From contig VXPE01000001.1 of assembly GCA_009839745.1 (NCBI GenBank), forward strand, positions 1 through 33,376: a stretch of DNA of 33,376 nt, in the 5' to 3' direction. Shown in pieces: positions 7,217 through 14,849 of the stretch. The stretch is from Candidatus Poribacteria bacterium. GTDB lineage: Bacteria > Poribacteria > WGA-4E > WGA-3G. Under the pieces are notes generated by a model. The model was not told the origin of the DNA, ran no database searches, and saw only the letters and a program-made list of their open reading frames with translations. Numbering within the stretch: position 1 is the stretch's first letter; each line of letters opens with the position of its first letter. The position numbers and the translations under genes were made by a program.

Positions 7217-8335
7217 TTACATCCCTGTTGGCTGAAAGGGTTCCAAGGGCAACGATGGCTGTCCTGTGGTGATCAGTTCAGCGATAAGTTGTCCTGTAAT
7301 CGGCGCGAGCAGAATACCATTTTTGAAATGTCCTGATGCCAAAACAACGTTGTCATACCCCGGTAGGTAACCGAGAAGGGGCCCCTTTTTGGCGTAAGGA
7401 CGTAGACCCACCCATGTTTGCACGAAGGTGCTCTGCGCGAGTTGCGGCGCGATGGCGATTCCTGCGTCAATCATCTGCTTCGCACCGTCCACGGTTGCGG
7501 TTTTGTCATAGCCGACAAATTCCACCGTCGCTCCGAGTAGAATCTTGCCGTCGGCTCTCGGGACGATATAGATGCCGAGTCCATCGATGGTTCGCTCGAA
7601 AGGCGGCGGCATCGCTTCAACGAGGACGATCTGTCCTTTCGCAGGTTCAACATGAATCGGAACGTCAAGTTGAGCCGTAAGCGTGCCTGTCCAGCAGCCT
7701 GCGGCAATCACGAACGTGTCTGCGTAATGGGTTTCACCGTTCACGACGACACCCACGACGTGTTCCGCGCCGTCCTCCCTCACTCGGATAAAATCGGTGA
7801 CAGGATTCCCCATTTGGAATTGCGCACCGAACTTCGCTGCAGCCTTGGCGAGTGCAATCACCATCTTCGGATTACGGACGTGCGCGTCTTCCGGGAAGAA
7901 AACGGCACCCGCGATAGATTTTGAGAGCGCAGGCTCCAACTGCCAGGCTTCTTCCGCCGTCAAGACTTCTGCTGTAAAACCGCGTTTCACCCGCCGATCT
8001 GCGAGACCGATTAATCCTGCCGCTTCATCTGGATTGAAGAATACCGACAGTGTCCCACATTCGATTAACTCAATATCTATCTGGGTCTCTGCTCGAAGTT
8101 CTTCCGCTAATGCAGGGTAGCGTGCAAGGCTCGCTCGACACAAGGTGGGATACGGGGCATCTGTTGAGGCGTGTGAGGTTAAAATTCCCGCACCTGCCCA
8201 TGAGGCTTCTGTGCCGACAGCGGATGCTTTGTCGATGATTAACGATGTTACGTTTCGTTTAGCGAGGTCGTAAGCGATGTTGCATCCGATAATGCCCGCC
8301 CCAATAATGATGACATCGGTATGATTTCGACTCAA
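7217..8335 (-). CDS. thiO: FAD-dependent glycine oxidase (ThiO-like)
   Basis: A protein of about 372 residues of the DAO family closest to ThiO, which oxidises glycine to iminoglycine for the thiazole half of thiamine. Visible features: the FAD dinucleotide motif VIIIGAGIIGCNIAYDLAKR at the N terminus, GTEASWAGAGIL (substrate/FAD contact typical of ThiO), FFPEDAHVRNPKMVIAL, VIAAGCWTG, VEPAKGQIVLVE, the Arg-containing YIVPRADGKILLGATVE, and the C-terminal GLRPYAKKGPLLG...LASGHFKNGILLAPITGQLIAELI. TTG at 8335 is preferred because GGAGG is 5 bases upstream; a GTG at 8347 is the alternative. No other thi gene is nearby, so another D-amino-acid or glycine oxidase role is possible. Confidence 0.85.
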   Translation of the reverse strand: MSRNHTDVIIIGAGIIGCNIAYDLAKRNVTSLIIDKASAVGTEASWAGAGILTSHASTDAPYPTLCRASLARYPALAEELRAETQIDIELIECGTLSVFFNPDEAAGLIGLADRRVKRGFTAEVLTAEEAWQLEPALSKSIAGAVFFPEDAHVRNPKMVIALAKAAAKFGAQFQMGNPVTDFIRVREDGAEHVVGVVVNGETHYADTFVIAAGCWTGTLTAQLDVPIHVEPAKGQIVLVEAMPPPFERTIDGLGIYIVPRADGKILLGATVEFVGYDKTATVDGAKQMIDAGIAIAPQLAQSTFVQTWVGLRPYAKKGPLLGYLPGYDNVVLASGHFKNGILLAPITGQLIAELITTGQPSLPLEPFQPTGM

Positions 8336-8379
8336 GTTATCCTCCACTTTCCCAGAGAATCAAACAACAACTTAAGAAT

Positions 8380-8408
8380 AGTTTAGCACATTAGCGGACG
8401 TTTGTCAA
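8380..8408 (-). promoter_or_regulatory. putative sigma-70-type promoter for the ThiO-like gene
   Basis: Minus-strand TTGACA (8403-8408) and TAAACT (8380-8385) are spaced by 17 bases. The predicted start near 8373 leaves a leader of about 38 bases before the TTG start codon. Confidence 0.6.
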
Positions 8409-8684
8409 TTTCGCTTGCCGATGTCTTAAGGATATTCCAGTTCTACTGTCTATACACATTTTCGGATGCACTTTTGGCGGAATATAACGCAGGTTGCTAC
8501 AGACGAGATAGACCCTGCAGTGTCCCGAAACCTGTGGACATACAAAAACACGTCAATGCTCCCAACTCTATAGTGAACCCCAACGCATACCTTGGAAAGT
8601 TGGGGTTCTGCAGTAAAGGGGTGCCAGGAACAGGATAGAGTTATATCCACCAGGCCGGGTCCTGAAAACTCTCTGAAAAAAAGG
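8409..8684. other. intergenic region with a perfect 10-bp hairpin
   Basis: No convincing gene is present between the two divergent promoters. The one clear structure is the inverted repeat GAACCCCAAC (8575-8584) / GTTGGGGTTC (8599-8608) with a 14-base loop. No T-run follows on either strand, so it is not a classical terminator. It may be a remnant of a dispersed repeat. Confidence 0.6.
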
Positions 8685-8714
8685 TTGACCTTCGACGGGG
8701 AATAACAGTATAAT
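8685..8714 (+). promoter_or_regulatory. putative sigma-70-type promoter upstream of the EutN-like gene
   Basis: TTGACC (8685-8690), an 18-base spacer and a perfect TATAAT (8709-8714). The expected start point is about base 8721, which is the A of an ATG (see the micro-ORF). Confidence 0.7.
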
Positions 8715-8720
8715 ACTTCT

Positions 8721-8801
8721 ATGCCGTACTATATCTCACAACTCGATGCACTCTTTGAAGAAGTTATGGCGGCAGAGGCACTTGATGATATTCAATGGTG
8801 A
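8721..8801 (+). CDS. possible leaderless 26-residue peptide
   Basis: ATG at 8721 opens a 26-codon reading frame (MPYYISQLDALFEEVMAAEA..., ending in DIQW). It lies 7 bases downstream of the TATAAT, so transcription would begin at or next to the ATG, and no Shine-Dalgarno sequence is present. The peptide is acidic and probably helical. It may be a leaderless peptide in the EutN transcript or simply part of a 114-base untranslated leader. No homologue is recognised. Confidence 0.3.
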   Translation: MPYYISQLDALFEEVMAAEALDDIQW

Positions 8802-8834
8802 AGACGAGAAAGAAAGTGAAAGGTTTTTTATTAA

Positions 8835-9122
8835 ATGATCCTTGGAAAAGTTACCGGGACAATCGTCGCGACGCAGAAAGATGAGAAATTAATCGGAAGC
8901 AAACTGATGGTTGTCCAAAATGTGGATCTCAACGGAGAGGTCGAGCGGATATATACCGTCGCGGTAGATGCAGTCGGGGCAGGTATCGGCGAAATCGTCC
9001 TCGTTGCTACCGGCAGTTCCGCGCGTCAGACCCAAGTAACGGGCAACAAACCGGTCGACGCTGTAATCATGGCGATTGTTGATACCGTGGAAGTTGCTGG
9101 AAAAGTCCGATACCAGAAGTAG
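8835..9122 (+). CDS. EutN/CcmL-type bacterial microcompartment vertex protein
   Basis: A 95-residue protein matching the EutN_CcmL family: MILGKVTGTIVATQKDEKLIGSKLMVVQ, the middle YTVAVDAVGAGIGEIVLVATGSSAR, and the C-terminal DAVIMAIVDTVEV. These proteins form pentamers that cap the vertices of carboxysomes and metabolosomes. Length is typical (85-100). No BMC-domain shell protein and no encapsulated enzyme lies within the window; the only partner is the folate gene 5 bases downstream. It is therefore an orphan vertex protein locally. AAAGG is 11 bases before the ATG. Singletons may serve a shell encoded elsewhere or another oligomeric role; that is open. Confidence 0.9.
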   Translation: MILGKVTGTIVATQKDEKLIGSKLMVVQNVDLNGEVERIYTVAVDAVGAGIGEIVLVATGSSARQTQVTGNKPVDAVIMAIVDTVEVAGKVRYQK

Positions 9123-9127
9123 AAACG

Positions 9128-9703
9128 ATGCAGATCGCGATTGAACGGGCACGCGTCCGCGCGGAAACACGCCACCGTCGTGAGGCACTCCCCTCGGAAG
9201 CGCGGACACGGTGCAGCCAGCGTATCCTTGATGCCACTGCACGCTGGATACAGTGTGAGGGGTTCGACGCTGTGATGCTCTACCTGAATATGAGAAGCGA
9301 GGTTGAAACCACCGGTTTGCTTGAGAAGTTATTGGATTCAGGCAAGCAGGTATGTGCCCCTGTCGTAGATACAGAACAGATGGACCTCATCCCGCGACGG
9401 ATTCAGAACCTGAAAACAGAGGTGGGGCGCCATCGTTATGGCATGTTGGAACCGAGTGAGGCATGCCCACTCTTTCCAATTGAACACCTTCAACTCATCG
9501 TTGTTCCCGGTATCGCTTTTGATCGGAATGGGTATCGCCTCGGATACGGCAAGGGTTTCTATGACCGGTTTCTCACAAGGTGTCCACACGCTGTGGCGAT
9601 CGGATTGGCGTATGGGGTGCAACTTGTGGAAGATACGTTCCCACAGACGTGGGATGTACCCGTCCAGCACATTTTCACAGAAACGGGTAGGATAGGGATA
9701 TAA
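9128..9703 (+). CDS. 5-formyltetrahydrofolate cyclo-ligase
   Basis: A 191-residue protein of the 5-FTHF_cyc-lig family (MTHFS), which converts 5-formyl-THF to 5,10-methenyl-THF using ATP. Features: an N-terminal basic helix ending in RREALPSEAR, AVMLYLNMRSEVET, QLIVVPGIAFDRNGYRLGYGKGFYDRFL (the family signature and ATP/folate loop) and AIGLAYGVQLVE...WDVPVQHIFTE. Length is usual. It starts 5 bases after the EutN-like stop without a clear SD, so it is probably translated by coupling. Its stop codon directly abuts the stop codon of the convergent ComEA-like gene (9703/9704). Confidence 0.93.
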   Translation: MQIAIERARVRAETRHRREALPSEARTRCSQRILDATARWIQCEGFDAVMLYLNMRSEVETTGLLEKLLDSGKQVCAPVVDTEQMDLIPRRIQNLKTEVGRHRYGMLEPSEACPLFPIEHLQLIVVPGIAFDRNGYRLGYGKGFYDRFLTRCPHAVAIGLAYGVQLVEDTFPQTWDVPVQHIFTETGRIGI

Positions 9704-10126
9704 TTACTTCGCATCAACGAAGGGTCTTAATTTCTCCAGCGTCTTTGCACCGATACCCTTGACATTCTGGAGAGCATCCACACTGGCAAACGTGCCGTGT
9801 TGCTTGCGATAGTCGACGATCCGTTGTGCCATCTGTGGACCGATGTTCGGGAGGGTCTGCAGCTCTTGCGTAGAGGCGGTGTTGATGTTGAGAAGTTCGG
9901 GCTTGCTGGATGCTAACGTCTCTGTTGTTTGGCTGTGTGGACGTTCCTCGTTCGGGACGGCAATTAAATCCGGTTTTCCAAGGAACACTGCAGGCGCAAA
10001 CCGCCGCACCCCCCAAAATCCGCTGCCGACTAAAATCAGTATCACCAGAAAAGTGACCGCCTTCCAATAATGGCGTTCGATGACATCCGATGTGGGCGGG
10101 GTTTCTAACCCCGAATCTTTATTCAT
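9704..10126 (-). CDS. ComEA-like helix-hairpin-helix DNA-binding protein, membrane anchored
   Basis: About 140 residues: a cytoplasmic N terminus, one membrane helix (AVTFLVILILVGSGFWGV), a low-complexity linker, then tandem helix-hairpin-helix motifs at the C terminus (LLNINTASTQELQTLPNIGPQMAQRIVDYRKQ, then VKGIGAKTLEKLRPFV). This is the ComEA layout; ComEA binds incoming DNA at the membrane during natural transformation. Many bacteria carry single HhH proteins with no proven competence role. ATG at 10126 has GAGG 9 bases upstream; ATG at 10132 is the alternative, with only 3 bases of spacing. It overlaps the upstream CRTAC1 gene by 8 bases, so coupled translation is likely. Confidence 0.85.
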   Translation of the reverse strand: MNKDSGLETPPTSDVIERHYWKAVTFLVILILVGSGFWGVRRFAPAVFLGKPDLIAVPNEERPHSQTTETLASSKPELLNINTASTQELQTLPNIGPQMAQRIVDYRKQHGTFASVDALQNVKGIGAKTLEKLRPFVDAK

Positions 10127-11801
10127 TTCCATTTTCCTCGAGAGATAACACCTGATTTGCAGAGACGTTTTGGATTAACTGCTTTGTTCCACGCTGCCAC
10201 AGCACCTCAATGCTGTCCACCCGTTCGTAATTCCCAATCCCGAAATGCAGTGTGAGGTCCTGTTGTGAAAGATAGCCGTCTCCGCTCCGCACCTCACGCG
10301 TCTGTGTGAGGGGTCCCGTCGTAATCTTAACCCGCGTCCCAATCGCATCCGTGGAACCGTGTGTCGCTGTCAATCGGAGCTGCAAATAGTTTTTTCGGTT
10401 ACCACCATCGTTGCGTAAAAGGCGGGGTGCCGTGTTGGAATTGGTCACCACGATGTCGATATCACCATCTAAGTCGTAGTCTGCAAAGGTGGCACCGCGG
10501 CTGACATCCTCCAACTTCATGCCCGGACCGAGACTTTCGGAGACTTCGGTAAATGTGCCGTTCGCGTTGTTTTGAAAGAGCAGGTTGCGTTGCCCATAGG
10601 TGCCTTCCTGTCCGAGTTCAGCGAGATTCTCGTGTAGATGCCCGTTAGCAACGAAGAGGTCTTGGTATCCATCGTTGTCGTAATCGATAAAAGCCGTTGC
10701 CCAACCGAGATAGGGATAGGTGAGTTGTGCGGTTTTTGTCGTAGCCGTTGCGTCTGTGAAGAAGCCGTCTGCGTCGTTATGGTAGAGGGTATTCGTCTGT
10801 TGGGCATAATTCGTGACGGTGAGATCGAGCCAACCGTCGTTATTCCAATCGCCGAAGGCAGTGCCCATACCGTTTTCAGCGACACCGTCTTCGCTGAGGG
10901 CAACGCCGACCATGAAACCGACCTCTTCAAAAGTGCCGTCCCCAGTATTGTGATAAAATAGGTTTTCTGTGGAATCGTTAGCGACGTAGATGTCAGGCGT
11001 GCCATCGTTGTTATAGTCTCCCCAGACGACCCCTAACCCTTTGCCCGTGGTATTGTAGATACCCGCTGTTTTTGTTACGTCGGTGAACGTGCCGTCACCG
11101 TTGTTGCGATAGAGTGTATCGGATTGGGCAGTGAAGTTATCGGGTTCACAGTAGGCGCGAATCCCTTTTTCCTTGAATCCACACCACGGATTCTCATCGA
11201 TGTCAAAGACGATGTAGTTGACAACATAGAGATCCAGGTTGCCGTCTCGGTCGTAGTCAGCAAAGGCGCAGCCCGTGCTCCAACGCGGCTCCGTCACACC
11301 TGCGGATTCCGCGACTTCCGTAAATGTGCCATCGCCATTATTACGGTAGAGCCGATTGATCCCGTAGTTTGTGACGTAAAGATCCAGGTTCCCGTCGTTA
11401 TCATAGTCGCCCACGGCACATCCGTGTCCGTAACCGGTATCCCCGACGCCGGCTTTTTCGGTAACATCTGTGAACGTGCCATCGCCGTTATTTTGATAGA
11501 GACAATTGGTCGGGATCTCTTGTGAGACGTAACCGGGGAGGGGTGCGCTGTTAACGAAATATAGATCGGGGTCTCCGTCCTTGTCGTAGTCAAAGAAAGC
11601 GGCACCGGAACCGAGCGTCTCCATGAAATACTTCTGTCCGCTCCGTCCGTCGACGTGTTTCCAACGGATACCCGCTTCCTGCGTTACATCAACGAATTGA
11701 ATGTGAGTATCGGCGTTCACAGGGCGGATAGGGACCCCTTGTGCGACAATTGCGATTCCGATGAGAATTAAAATGCCTATACTCTTACTTCGTCTTTTCA
11801 T
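10119..11801 (-). CDS. secreted CRTAC1 family FG-GAP/ASPIC-UnbV protein
   Basis: A 560-residue exported protein. It has a signal peptide (residues 1-30, cleaved near VNA) and then at least seven FG-GAP/VCBS blades with the repeated calcium-loop pattern D-Y-D-x-D-G-x-x-D-L-Y-V-x-N (for example FFDYDKDGDPDLYFVN, GDYDNDGNLDLYVTN, IDYDNDGYQDLFVAN). These are expected to form a beta propeller. The last about 100 residues are an ASPIC/UnbV domain (QLRLTATHGSTDAIGTRVKI...SGDGYLSQQDLTLHFGIG). Proteins of this type are extracellular or periplasmic and commonly sit next to TPR proteins, as here: the TPR gene overlaps it by 17 bases. Role unknown, possibly binding or organising surface material. Confidence 0.92.
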   Translation of the reverse strand: MKRRSKSIGILILIGIAIVAQGVPIRPVNADTHIQFVDVTQEAGIRWKHVDGRSGQKYFMETLGSGAAFFDYDKDGDPDLYFVNSAPLPGYVSQEIPTNCLYQNNGDGTFTDVTEKAGVGDTGYGHGCAVGDYDNDGNLDLYVTNYGINRLYRNNGDGTFTEVAESAGVTEPRWSTGCAFADYDRDGNLDLYVVNYIVFDIDENPWCGFKEKGIRAYCEPDNFTAQSDTLYRNNGDGTFTDVTKTAGIYNTTGKGLGVVWGDYNNDGTPDIYVANDSTENLFYHNTGDGTFEEVGFMVGVALSEDGVAENGMGTAFGDWNNDGWLDLTVTNYAQQTNTLYHNDADGFFTDATATTKTAQLTYPYLGWATAFIDYDNDGYQDLFVANGHLHENLAELGQEGTYGQRNLLFQNNANGTFTEVSESLGPGMKLEDVSRGATFADYDLDGDIDIVVTNSNTAPRLLRNDGGNRKNYLQLRLTATHGSTDAIGTRVKITTGPLTQTREVRSGDGYLSQQDLTLHFGIGNYERVDSIEVLWQRGTKQLIQNVSANQVLSLEENGNE

Positions 11802-13440
11802 TGGCCTCCTTCATCTTTGCCAAGGTCTGTCGAAAAGCATCGTTTTCGGGTTCCATTTCAATGGCGGTCTGAATCGCTTTCAGTGCTTTTTGATGCGCCC
11901 CTGCCTGAAAGTAAGCTAAGGCAAGGGTCTGTAGGTATTGTGGGATCGGGGCTAAACGGACAGCCTTCTCAGCCAAAGCGATGGTTTCTTGGATTTTAGC
12001 CGCTCTTTGCCCTGTCGGTAGGGACTGGGTTCCGCTGCTGGAGGCATCTTCAAGATAAAGCCGTGCCAATCCGTTTAGGGCGTAATGTGCGTCTGCGTCT
12101 AACTTTAAAGCGTTCTGATACGCGGCGCGTGCGTCCTCAAATTTGCCGCGACGGTGCTGGATGACAGCGATCCCGACCTGGGCATGCACCAATGAAGCGT
12201 CATAGACTACGGCTGTTTTGTATTCAGCAAGTGCGTCCTCAAACCTGTCTTGCACATAATAGACTGCCCCCAATCCAGCGTGCAGGGCGGCTTGCTCTGG
12301 CGCAACCGCAATTGCGCTGAGATAGGCGTTTTCTGCTTCGCTCAACCTGCCTTTGCGGAAGTAGAGTTTGCCGAGTTTATAGTGTGCCGCGGCGTATTCT
12401 GGCTGAAGTTTGACTGCTGCCTCATACGCTTCGAGTGCCTTATCGAATTTCCCATGCTTTTCGTAAGTGCGTCCGAGTTGATACTGTTTGCGCGGGTTGC
12501 TCGGTTCCAGGAGAATCGCGCGCTCGCGGGTGTCAATCTCTTGGGCAATTGCGTTTAGACGCCGATAGGTTTCCATGGCGCGTTTGCCTTCCGCCGACTG
12601 CTTTAATCGGAACAGTGCCTGCGCGAGGTTATAATACGCCCCGATATGGTCGGGTTGTTGTGCGATGACCCTGCGGTATAAGTCAGCAGCGCGCTGGAAT
12701 GCACGTTGTTTTGATGCGATTAAACCCAGACTATAGGAAGCCGCCGTAAAATTAGGGTCCAGACGAATCGCCTTCTCTAACAGTGGACGTGCTTTGTCCA
12801 GTTCTCCCTGCTTTTGATAAATGGCACCTAAGTTCCCGTTTGCCATCGAAAGTTCAGGGTTCACGGCTAACGCCGATTCGTAATAACGAATTGCCTGTTC
12901 CTGTTGTTTGACGGCTTCATAGCAGGAGGCGAGATTCGTCATGGCTTCCGCGAGTTTCGGTGAAAGGTCAAGCGTCCGCTGGTAGACTTCTATGGCTTCT
13001 GCAAACCGCGAGGCTTTCTGATAAGCCGTTGCGAGTCCAACCTGTATTTGGAGGGAGGCTGGGTGGTTTCGGCTGAGTTTTCCATAGAGGTCAATTGCTG
13101 CGTCATTGCGCCCGGTTCTTGTGTAGAGCAAAGCGAGATTTGCTTCGGCTTGTAGCAGTCCTGGCGCGATATCCAGTGCCTGTTTGAGAACGCCTTCCGC
13201 TTCAGCGAATTGACCAAGCTGAATGTAAACGGTTCCGAGTCCAGCGTATGCTTGCGCAGAGGCAGGGTCGCCTTGGATGGCGTGCTGAAAGTATCGGAGT
13301 GCTTGTGTATATTGTCCGCGCTGCGCGGCCTGCATACCACGTCCGTAAAGCTCTTGGGGTGTTTGTGCGGCAGCATTCCCCGCAAGGCTGACCAAAACCA
13401 CTATGAGAAAGGCAAGGAACGATGCTCCCTTGTTCGACAT
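11785..13440 (-). CDS. secreted tetratricopeptide repeat protein
   Basis: A 551-residue protein with a signal peptide (residues 1-25, AxA-type site in NAAAQ) followed by about 14 TPR units from residue 28 to near the end. Typical units are ALRYFQHAIQGDPASAQAYAGLG, AEGVLKQALDIAPGLLQAEANLA and ALEAYEAAVKLQPEYAAAHYKLG. TPR solenoids hold protein partners; no enzymatic domain is present. GGAGG lies 10 bases before the ATG at 13440, and a good promoter lies at 13463-13492. It is the first gene of a three-gene unit (TPR, CRTAC1, ComEA-like) with overlapping ends. The pairing with CRTAC1 suggests a joint periplasmic or surface function. Confidence 0.93.
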   Translation of the reverse strand: MSNKGASFLAFLIVVLVSLAGNAAAQTPQELYGRGMQAAQRGQYTQALRYFQHAIQGDPASAQAYAGLGTVYIQLGQFAEAEGVLKQALDIAPGLLQAEANLALLYTRTGRNDAAIDLYGKLSRNHPASLQIQVGLATAYQKASRFAEAIEVYQRTLDLSPKLAEAMTNLASCYEAVKQQEQAIRYYESALAVNPELSMANGNLGAIYQKQGELDKARPLLEKAIRLDPNFTAASYSLGLIASKQRAFQRAADLYRRVIAQQPDHIGAYYNLAQALFRLKQSAEGKRAMETYRRLNAIAQEIDTRERAILLEPSNPRKQYQLGRTYEKHGKFDKALEAYEAAVKLQPEYAAAHYKLGKLYFRKGRLSEAENAYLSAIAVAPEQAALHAGLGAVYYVQDRFEDALAEYKTAVVYDASLVHAQVGIAVIQHRRGKFEDARAAYQNALKLDADAHYALNGLARLYLEDASSSGTQSLPTGQRAAKIQETIALAEKAVRLAPIPQYLQTLALAYFQAGAHQKALKAIQTAIEMEPENDAFRQTLAKMKEANEKTK

Positions 13441-13462
13441 GACGGTCTATCCTCCGTTGCTA

Positions 13463-13492
13463 ATTTTAGTCTGGAACAGTCCTTCATGTCAA
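13463..13492 (-). promoter_or_regulatory. putative sigma-70-type promoter of the TPR-CRTAC1-ComEA operon
   Basis: Minus-strand TTGACA (13487-13492), an 18-base spacer and TAAAAT (13463-13468). The expected start is about 17 bases before the ATG. Confidence 0.65.
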
Positions 13493-13564
13493 GTGTTTCT
13501 TGCGTTTCAATCGAAATACTCGTCTTCATCAAACTTCGTCCACGATTCAAATATCGGATTGTGC

Positions 13565-13593
13565 TTGATTCGTAACCGCGCCTCTGGTAGAAT
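13565..13593 (+). promoter_or_regulatory. putative sigma-70-type promoter of the malate/lactate dehydrogenase family gene
   Basis: TTGATT (13565-13570), a 17-base spacer and TAGAAT (13588-13593). It would give a leader of about 25 bases that contains the GGAGGGG site. It is divergent from the promoter at 13463-13492. Confidence 0.6.
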
Positions 13594-13624
13594 GGACGAT
13601 AAATTCTTAACTGGAGGGGATGTT

Positions 13625-14653
13625 ATGCAGGAAATTGTGGTAGATTCAGCGAAGTTACACGATTTCGCTCGGACGCTTTGTGAAAAGGCAGGCTTGCGTT
13701 CCGAGGATGGAGAGACAATCGCAAAACATCAGGTCCTCACGGATTTGCGGGGTGTGCATTCACACGGCACCCGCGCTTTACCGGGTTACCTTAATCTCGT
13801 GCTTGACGGGAAGATGAACCCACAACCTGACCTCCGCATTGCAACTGAGGGACCGAGTTTCGCTGTTGTTGACGGAGATAACGGAATGGGACATCTCGCA
13901 AGCACGTTCGCAATGGCGACGGCGATAGAGAAAGCGAAGACAACGGGTATCGCTGCCGCAGGGGTTCGCAACGCCGGCCATTTCGGGGCAGCGGCATGCT
14001 ACGCAATTATGGCGGCATCGAACCAGATGATCGGGTTTTCAACGACGAACACAGGGGGCGCCTCTATTGTAGCACCCGGGGGTGCAGAAGCCGTAGTCGC
14101 CAATAATGCCATGAGTTACGCCTTGCCTACTGGCGATGGGCATCCGATTGTGTTGGATATGGCGTGTGGTGTTTCCGCATGGGGGAAGATCGGCACACTC
14201 CGAATGTATGGAAAACCGATTCCTGAAGGGTGGCTCATAGATGAAACGGGGCAACCCACCAACGATCCAGAGAAGGGACGTTTCCTCGCACCCGCAGCGG
14301 GACCCCGGGGTTACGGATTGGCACTCATCATGGGCATCTTAGCGGGTCCTTTGAGCGGTGGCTTGATGGCTTGTAATAAGGCAGGCGACCCCTCTGAACA
14401 CTTCTTTTTTGCGATGGACGTTGCGAGTTTCACAGACTACGCGGGTTACGTTGCGGAAATCCAGCGAGGTATTGACAAAATTCACGCCTCGAAAACGGCA
14501 GAAGGCGTGGAACAGGCATATCTCCCCGGCGAAATTGAGTGGAATAACTACGATAATTACCTTGAAAACGGCATTCCGATCCATGTAGACCATTTACGCG
14601 GTCTCGCTGGTATTGCTGAGAAGTTGGACGTTCCCATCTGTTGGGAATGGTAG
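13625..14653 (+). CDS. malate/L-lactate dehydrogenase family oxidoreductase (Ldh_2)
   Basis: A 342-residue enzyme of the Ldh_2 family (MDH/LDH2, sulfolactate and ureidoglycolate dehydrogenase relatives), a fold distinct from classical Rossmann dehydrogenases, using NAD(P)H to reduce 2-keto acids. Recognisable parts: the catalytic-His region TDLRGVHSHGTRALPGYL, VVDGDNGMGHLASTFAM, GIAAAGVRNAGHFGAAACYA, STTNTGGASIVAPGGAEAVVANNAMSYALP and GPRGYGLALIMGILAGPLSGG. The reading frame is open further upstream, but ATG at 13625 is chosen because GGAGGGG is 5-7 bases away and the promoter -10 lies at 13588-13593. The exact 2-keto acid is unknown. Confidence 0.92.
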   Translation: MQEIVVDSAKLHDFARTLCEKAGLRSEDGETIAKHQVLTDLRGVHSHGTRALPGYLNLVLDGKMNPQPDLRIATEGPSFAVVDGDNGMGHLASTFAMATAIEKAKTTGIAAAGVRNAGHFGAAACYAIMAASNQMIGFSTTNTGGASIVAPGGAEAVVANNAMSYALPTGDGHPIVLDMACGVSAWGKIGTLRMYGKPIPEGWLIDETGQPTNDPEKGRFLAPAAGPRGYGLALIMGILAGPLSGGLMACNKAGDPSEHFFFAMDVASFTDYAGYVAEIQRGIDKIHASKTAEGVEQAYLPGEIEWNNYDNYLENGIPIHVDHLRGLAGIAEKLDVPICWEW

Positions 14654-14687
14654 GGAAAAACAAGCGAAGTGTTCTGAGGTGGGAGGA

Positions 14688-14832
14688 AGTTTGCGAGTGT
14701 GCTATAGCAGGAAAAAGTTTGCGAGTGTGCTAAAGTTTGCAAGTTCGGAAGTTGGAAGAGATGTTTGGAACATCCAAGTGCCTCTTACAACTTTACAGAC
14801 TTTAGAACACTTTAGAACACTTTACGGACTTT
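14688..14832. repeat. intergenic repeat with inverted arms, copy 1
   Basis: GTTTGCGAGTGTGCTA occurs twice (14689-14704 and 14717-14732), followed by AAAGTTTGCAAGT. The right arm (14789-14832) is built of ACTTTACAGACTTTAGAACAC-like units, which are an imperfect reverse complement of the left arm. The same arrangement in the same orientation recurs at 25780-25896. The whole could fold into a long imperfect hairpin. It lies directly before the Nramp-related gene. Confidence 0.7.
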
Positions 14833-14849
14833 AAAAGAAGGTATGAAAT

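Noticed and set aside
13403-13624. Longer N terminus of the Ldh_2 family protein
   Set aside because: The upstream frame crosses two divergent promoters. ATG at 13625 has a strong SD and matches family length.
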